Below, piece by piece: positions 60,241-64,000 of a stretch of DNA of 64,000 bases. The DNA lies in assembly GCA_009746045.1 (NCBI GenBank), contig RPFO01000528.1, positions 25,894-89,893 of the forward strand, given 5' to 3'. The notes beneath the pieces were generated by a model. That model saw only the letters and a program-made list of their open reading frames with translations, made no database searches and was not told where the DNA came from. Each line of letters opens with the position of its first letter. Within the stretch, counting starts at the first letter, position 1. The translations under genes were made by a program, and so were the position numbers. This DNA is from Mesostigma viride. Lineage: Eukaryota > Streptophyta > Mesostigmatophyceae > Mesostigmatales > Mesostigmataceae.

Positions 60241-63200
60241 GCCCATTCTTGGTATTGCAAGTTTTAACGTGCGCACCCTCCCTGCAGATCCTTCTACGAG
60301 CGGCGGCACCCCAGCACGCCAACGCGTCGACGAGCTGATCGCCCTGTGCGCCGACAACAAGATCGCTGTTCTTGGAGTCCAGGAGCACCGACGCACCGTT
60401 GACCCTCAGCACGCGGTCAACGGTCTGCTGGTCGACGACCTGCGTGCAGGCTGGCGGTTCCACTATGGTGGCGGCGACGCGCCGGGCCAAGGTGGTGTGG
60501 GCCTCTTGTGCTCGCCGGCAGCATCAGAGCAGCTCCAGTCCATCGTGCTGCGGTCCCCGCGTGTGCTAGTGGCCACTTTTTCGGCCACTGAGGGCCATTC
60601 ACACCACACGCTAACCGTTATCGTGGGATATGCACCACATGCGGGTCGAGCTCAGGCGGAACGTGAGGCCTTCTTCGACGCCCTCAAGGAGGAGGAGGCC
60701 AACATCCCAGCTCGGCACTTCCTGGTTATGCTGCTCGACGCCAACGCCACGCTGCCAGTTGGCACTGGGGGCGCTCAGTATTCCCCAACCAACACGACAG
60801 CCAACGGTAACACGCCTTTATTTGCGAATCTGCTGGCAGAATCTGCGCTGGTTGCATGCAATGCTTCTTTCGCACGCCCCGCTGAGCAGCTGGCCACCTT
60901 TTTTGGGCCGTCGGATCGGGTGGTGTGCCTTGATTATGTCTGCGTACGTCGGGCTCAGCGCCCCTCAGTTGTCGATGCTCGCGTCCTGCAAGATTCTGTC
61001 AGCACGGTGGAATCTGATCATCGTCTCGTGCTCGCTCGCATCAGATTGCGGTTTCCTGGGGTGAAACCGTCGCGACAGCTGGCACCTCAGCCAGATCTGA
61101 AAGTGCTCCGGATTGTGCTGAAGGATGCCGACAAGATGTCAGCAGCAGAGCAGGCCGCTATGTCGCACAGGGATGATTTCCTGGCCGTATTCGACGCCGG
61201 GGGCAGCCGACAGCAGTTACACGCCATTCCGCCGCCGGGGGATATTTCAGTGATCCTCCGTGGTGTCGCCGCCAAGTATCGCCTGGCTGCCCGCACCCTC
61301 CCCACCTTGCCTCCGCGTCGGCAGCTTGCTGTCCACCGTCACGCACCGACAGTGGTCGCCGCCAGGCAGATGCTCCGCCGCAACAGAGATCCGATCGCCA
61401 AACCTGGGCTGCAAGCAGCTCTGAGGGCCGCCTACGAGCAGGCTGAGAAGGCAGATGCTCAGCAGATGGTCAAGGACCTGCGCAGCTGCCAGCAGAAGCA
61501 CGACGGCAAGGGGGCCTGGTTCTGGTACAAGCGCCTCGGGCACCCGGACGGCCTCGGCCGGCCCCACCGCCACGACGTCCCCGGCGCCCCAGCCAAGCGG
61601 CTTCGTACCTGGGCCACGGCCACGGCCGAGGTCGTGGGGACAGCTGCGCCGCCCCCACCCCTGCTCCCAGCCGCCGCCGCCCGCCCGGCCGCCCTGGCCG
61701 GCCCCGCAGGGCCCCCGGCCCCGCCTAGGTCAGCGGCGGACTACCTAGTCCCCCCGCTGGTCGGCCCACTTGGCGACCCGTCTGACATGCCTCCTTTCAC
61801 CTCTCGCGAGGTCACGGAGGCGGTCCAGCGCCTGCGTTATGACGCAGCCACCGGCTCTGACGAGATTCCGGCCGCAGTTGTAAAACTTGCAGCCGAATTC
61901 GAGGACACAGGTGTTATGCTGCTCTTCCGGGACATCTGCAACCGCCTTCTGCTGTCGTCGCAACCACCTCCAGCGGCCTGGCAACACAGTTTTCGCACGA
62001 TGCTGTACAAGAACAAGGGGTCGCCTGCCGACCCCGGCAACTACAGAGGGGTGTGCATTCAAAGTGCCCCCCTCAAGCTTCTTATGCGGCTCATCCTGAA
62101 CCGCCTGCGCACGGCCCTGGACGGTCACCTCAGCGAGACTCAGCACGGCTTCCGTTCAGGTCGCAACACAGTACAGGCGCTCTTCGCTACTCGCCGACTG
62201 GTGGAGGAACTGCAACGCCTTCAGCCTGGTGAGTCCCCTTTGCACCTTGTGCTGGTGGACTTCATCAAAGCCTTCGATTCGGTTTTCTGGCCTGCGCTTT
62301 GGGACATCCTCGAGTTGTTCCGGATCCCCCGCCCCCTGATTGCTGTCATCCGCAACCTGTATGAAGGGTCCACCACTTCGGTGCGCACTTCTTACGGGAC
62401 CACGCCCCCATGCCCTTTACAGAAGGGTGTGTGGCAGGGCTGCGTGCTGTCGCCCTACCTGTTCATTATTGTTGTCGAATACGTAATGATTCAGGCGCGC
62501 AAGCGATTTGCCCGCATCGTGGGCAGGGAACCAGGAGTGCAGGTTGCTAACAAATTCTGGCATGGCGGTGCGGACACGGAGATTCGGCTAGCAGACATCA
62601 TTTACGCAGACGACACCACCCTCTTCGAGGACACTGAGCACGTGCAGACATGGCTTGACTGCCTGGCTCTCGAGGCCCGTGCAGTGGGGCTTGAGGTCAG
62701 CAAGAAGACAGAGGCCCTGGCGGTTGGGCTCACCAACTCAGCGCCGCCCCTCTATCTCCTAGACGGCTCTCGAGTCCTGTATCGGGACCGCGTTAAGCTG
62801 CTGGGCAGCCTGCTCCCTAGCTGCGAGGTTGATGTGGACCATCGCATCTCCCTCGCCTGGCACGCTTTACGCCAGTACCGGGCCCTGTGGCGCAAGCCCC
62901 TGGGCAAGATCGAGAAACAGGACCTGTTCAAGGTCCTCGTCCTTCCTGTTCTCACGTATGGCGCCGAGACGTGGACCCTCACCGCCGACCTGGCCCGCAA
63001 GCTGGACGGCGCGGTCACCAGCATGCTGCGTTCCATTTTCAGAGTAGGATATGCTGCTCATGTCCGCAATGAGGACCTGTACCAGGGCATGCCCTATATC
63101 ACCAGCACAGCAACGCCGCCTGCAGCTAGTAGGGCACCTAGCTCGCACCAACCAGGTAGACACCTCACGTGGCCCCCCCGCAGGACTGCGACCAGCCCAG

Positions 63201-63395
63201 CCTGGCCGGCACCTCCTGACGTGGGCTGGGCCCAGTGATGTTAGACGCCGCAAGGCCCGCACCTTCAAAGAACAGCTAGTAGAGGACATGGGGGGCCTAG
63301 GCCTCTCCGTGATTTGGAAGAAGATGATGGACAAGGCCAAGTGGGCCCAGGTCATAGAGGACAACGAGCCCCCCCAGTTATATGCAATTCGATGA
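60240..63395 (+). pseudogene. LINE ORF2: APE endonuclease and reverse transcriptase
   Basis: The endonuclease begins with ILGIASFNVRTL (60242 on), before the first listed GTG at 60269. APE motifs follow: GVQEHR, VGYAPHAG, MLLDANAT, a C-terminal Asp region (SDRVVCLDYV) and ESDHRLVL. RT motif A is LVDFIKAFDSV, motif B GVWQGCVLSPYLF, and motif C YADD (about 62606). A conserved tail (LTYGAETWTLTADL, VRNEDLYQ, QQRRLQLVGHLART) follows. One extra C near 63090 moves the last 100 codons into another frame that ends at 63395. The enzyme nicks target DNA and primes cDNA there. No RNase H or RLE is seen. Confidence 0.85.
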
Positions 63396-63412
63396 CCCGA
63401 CTAGTATCGGCC
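63385..63412 (+). repeat. 28-bp direct repeat, left copy
   Basis: CAATTCGATGACCCGACTAG... overlaps the ORF2 stop and recurs at 63972-63999. It may mark a tandem 3' UTR unit or an insertion boundary. Confidence 0.85.
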
Positions 63413-63439
63413 TTAGCCTTGCCGGCGCAAGCAAAAGTT

Positions 63440-63520
63440 TTAGTTATATACATCGATTCCTGCGGAATCGACACTAAGCGCTTAGTATCGATTCCGTAAG
63501 GAATCGTTGTATATAACTAA
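63440..63520. repeat. Imperfect 81-bp palindrome
   Basis: Outer arms TTAGTTATATACA and TGTATATAACTAA (13 bp), then CGATTCC/GGAATCG blocks and a central ACTAAGC-GCTTAGT. It can fold as one long hairpin or as a stem with three small hairpins. The role is unknown. Confidence 0.85.
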
Positions 63521-63540
63521 GACTGTTGCGACACGCCGGC

Positions 63541-63586
63541 ATCCCGGGTTCGAATCCCGCTGGGATCGTTCCGGGGGTGGATTTTT
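63541..63586 (+). other. tRNA-like T arm, B box and T5 terminator
   Basis: GGTTCGAATCC (63547-63557) is an exact B-box consensus inside a T-arm-like hairpin (CCCGGGTTCGAATCCCG). TTTTT at 63582-63586 could end a Pol III transcript. I could not fold convincing D and anticodon arms upstream, so this is not called as a tRNA. Confidence 0.45.
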
Positions 63587-63868
63587 CGCCTAGTAATGCG
63601 AATAACGTTGCGGACGCTAATCGTTCGGCCTAATATGTTAATCGAAATAGGCAAGTGCTCTCCGCTTACTAGGCGGAGTACCAGTGCTAGCTATTCGACT
63701 GATATGATGTGCTCAACCGGCTAATCATCTGTGTTGTTCGACGTCGCTCCGAAAATCGGCTAAGTCCCCGAAATCGGCTAATTTCCACGCGATGTCTCGC
63801 TATAATCGACTAGGCCTAGTTCGGTGGCTCGCTGGGCACCGACTAGTATGATAGGCCGCTGGCCTCTG
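63587..63868. other. No gene seen
   Basis: Non-coding sequence with several ATCGGCTAA/GACTAG words, probably LINE 3' UTR or its target. Confidence 0.4.
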
Positions 63869-63985
63869 ACCCCCTGTCGAATAGGAAATTTCGACAAATC
63901 GAATAAGGAAAATTCGATAATCGAATAGGAAAGTTCGATGGTCGAATAGGCAACTTCGATAATCGAATAGCCAATTCGATGACCC
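63869..63985 (+). repeat. ~20-bp TCGAATAGG/TTCGAT repeats
   Basis: Five imperfect units of the type ATCGAATAGGAAATTCGAT, each partly palindromic, running to the right 28-bp direct repeat. Confidence 0.75.
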
Positions 63986-63999
63986 GACTAGTATCGGCC
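63972..63999 (+). repeat. 28-bp direct repeat, right copy
   Basis: Same 28 bases as 63385-63412; the window ends here. Confidence 0.85.
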
Positions 64000-64000
64000 C

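Larger units (their letters stand above)
58278..63412 (+). mobile_element. APE-type LINE with ORF1 and ORF2, nearly complete
   Basis: 5' UTR, ORF1 (58499-59882), a C-rich spacer, ORF2 (about 60240-63395) and the start of a 3' region. Both ORFs carry frameshifts. Its 3' end differs from the (CAATT)n-tailed elements, so I cannot say it is their direct partner. Confidence 0.8.

Overview
This window is eukaryotic nuclear repeat DNA. I recognise no single-copy host gene in it: nearly every base that can be explained belongs to a transposable element, a nested insertion or a tandem repeat. GC-rich coding, GTGAGT/GTGCGT splice donors, and R2-type LINEs together with Copia and CACTA elements would fit an alga, perhaps a green one. 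The species call is weak.

Positions 1-28910 are a pile-up of R2-type LINEs, meaning reverse transcriptase plus restriction-like endonuclease (RLE). Two families are present. Family 1 has about seven copies and family 2 has one. They are 5'-truncated and joined end to end at (TA)n tracts. One family-1 copy was interrupted by a 4.5-kb element with short inverted ends and long CTGAG/CTCAG-rich flanks. That composite was then duplicated in tandem (unit A 7081-16008, unit B 16009-26412). After duplication, unit A gained a 540-bp retroposon and unit B gained a 2.0-kb retroposon that encodes only a LINE ORF1 protein. In each case the other unit preserves the empty site. The 5' part of the interrupted R2-type copy encodes half of a RING-H2 finger ahead of its zinc fingers.

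Positions 29053-57290 are a tandem repeat of about 455 bp into which two 8-kb Copia-type LTR retrotransposons inserted tail to tail (29550-48279 plus strand, 48285-56313 minus strand), both using the same 5-bp target ACTTC. Each carries an extra ORF upstream of gag (here ORF0), a gag with a zinc knuckle, and a pol in the same frame as gag behind a single UGA. The pol domain order is integrase, protease, RT, RNase H. Copy 1 is split by a 10.7-kb CACTA transposon (31342-42036) with 56-bp terminal inverted repeats and a 2-bp target duplication; copy 2 keeps the empty site. The CACTA element holds microsatellites, minisatellites, hairpin repeats and one likely spliced gene on the minus strand, but no recognisable transposase.

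Positions 57291-64000 hold a broken ORF1 element, then an almost complete APE-type LINE whose ORF1 and ORF2 carry frameshifts, then a palindrome, a tRNA-like B box and short repeats.

The elements depend on one another. The ORF1-only element and the 540-bp insert share one 3' end with a stem-loop and a CAATT-repeat tail, so a single LINE machinery probably mobilised both. Comparing near-identical copies also reveals recurrent 4-bp self-complementary insertions, which look like footprints of an element with a 2-bp target duplication.
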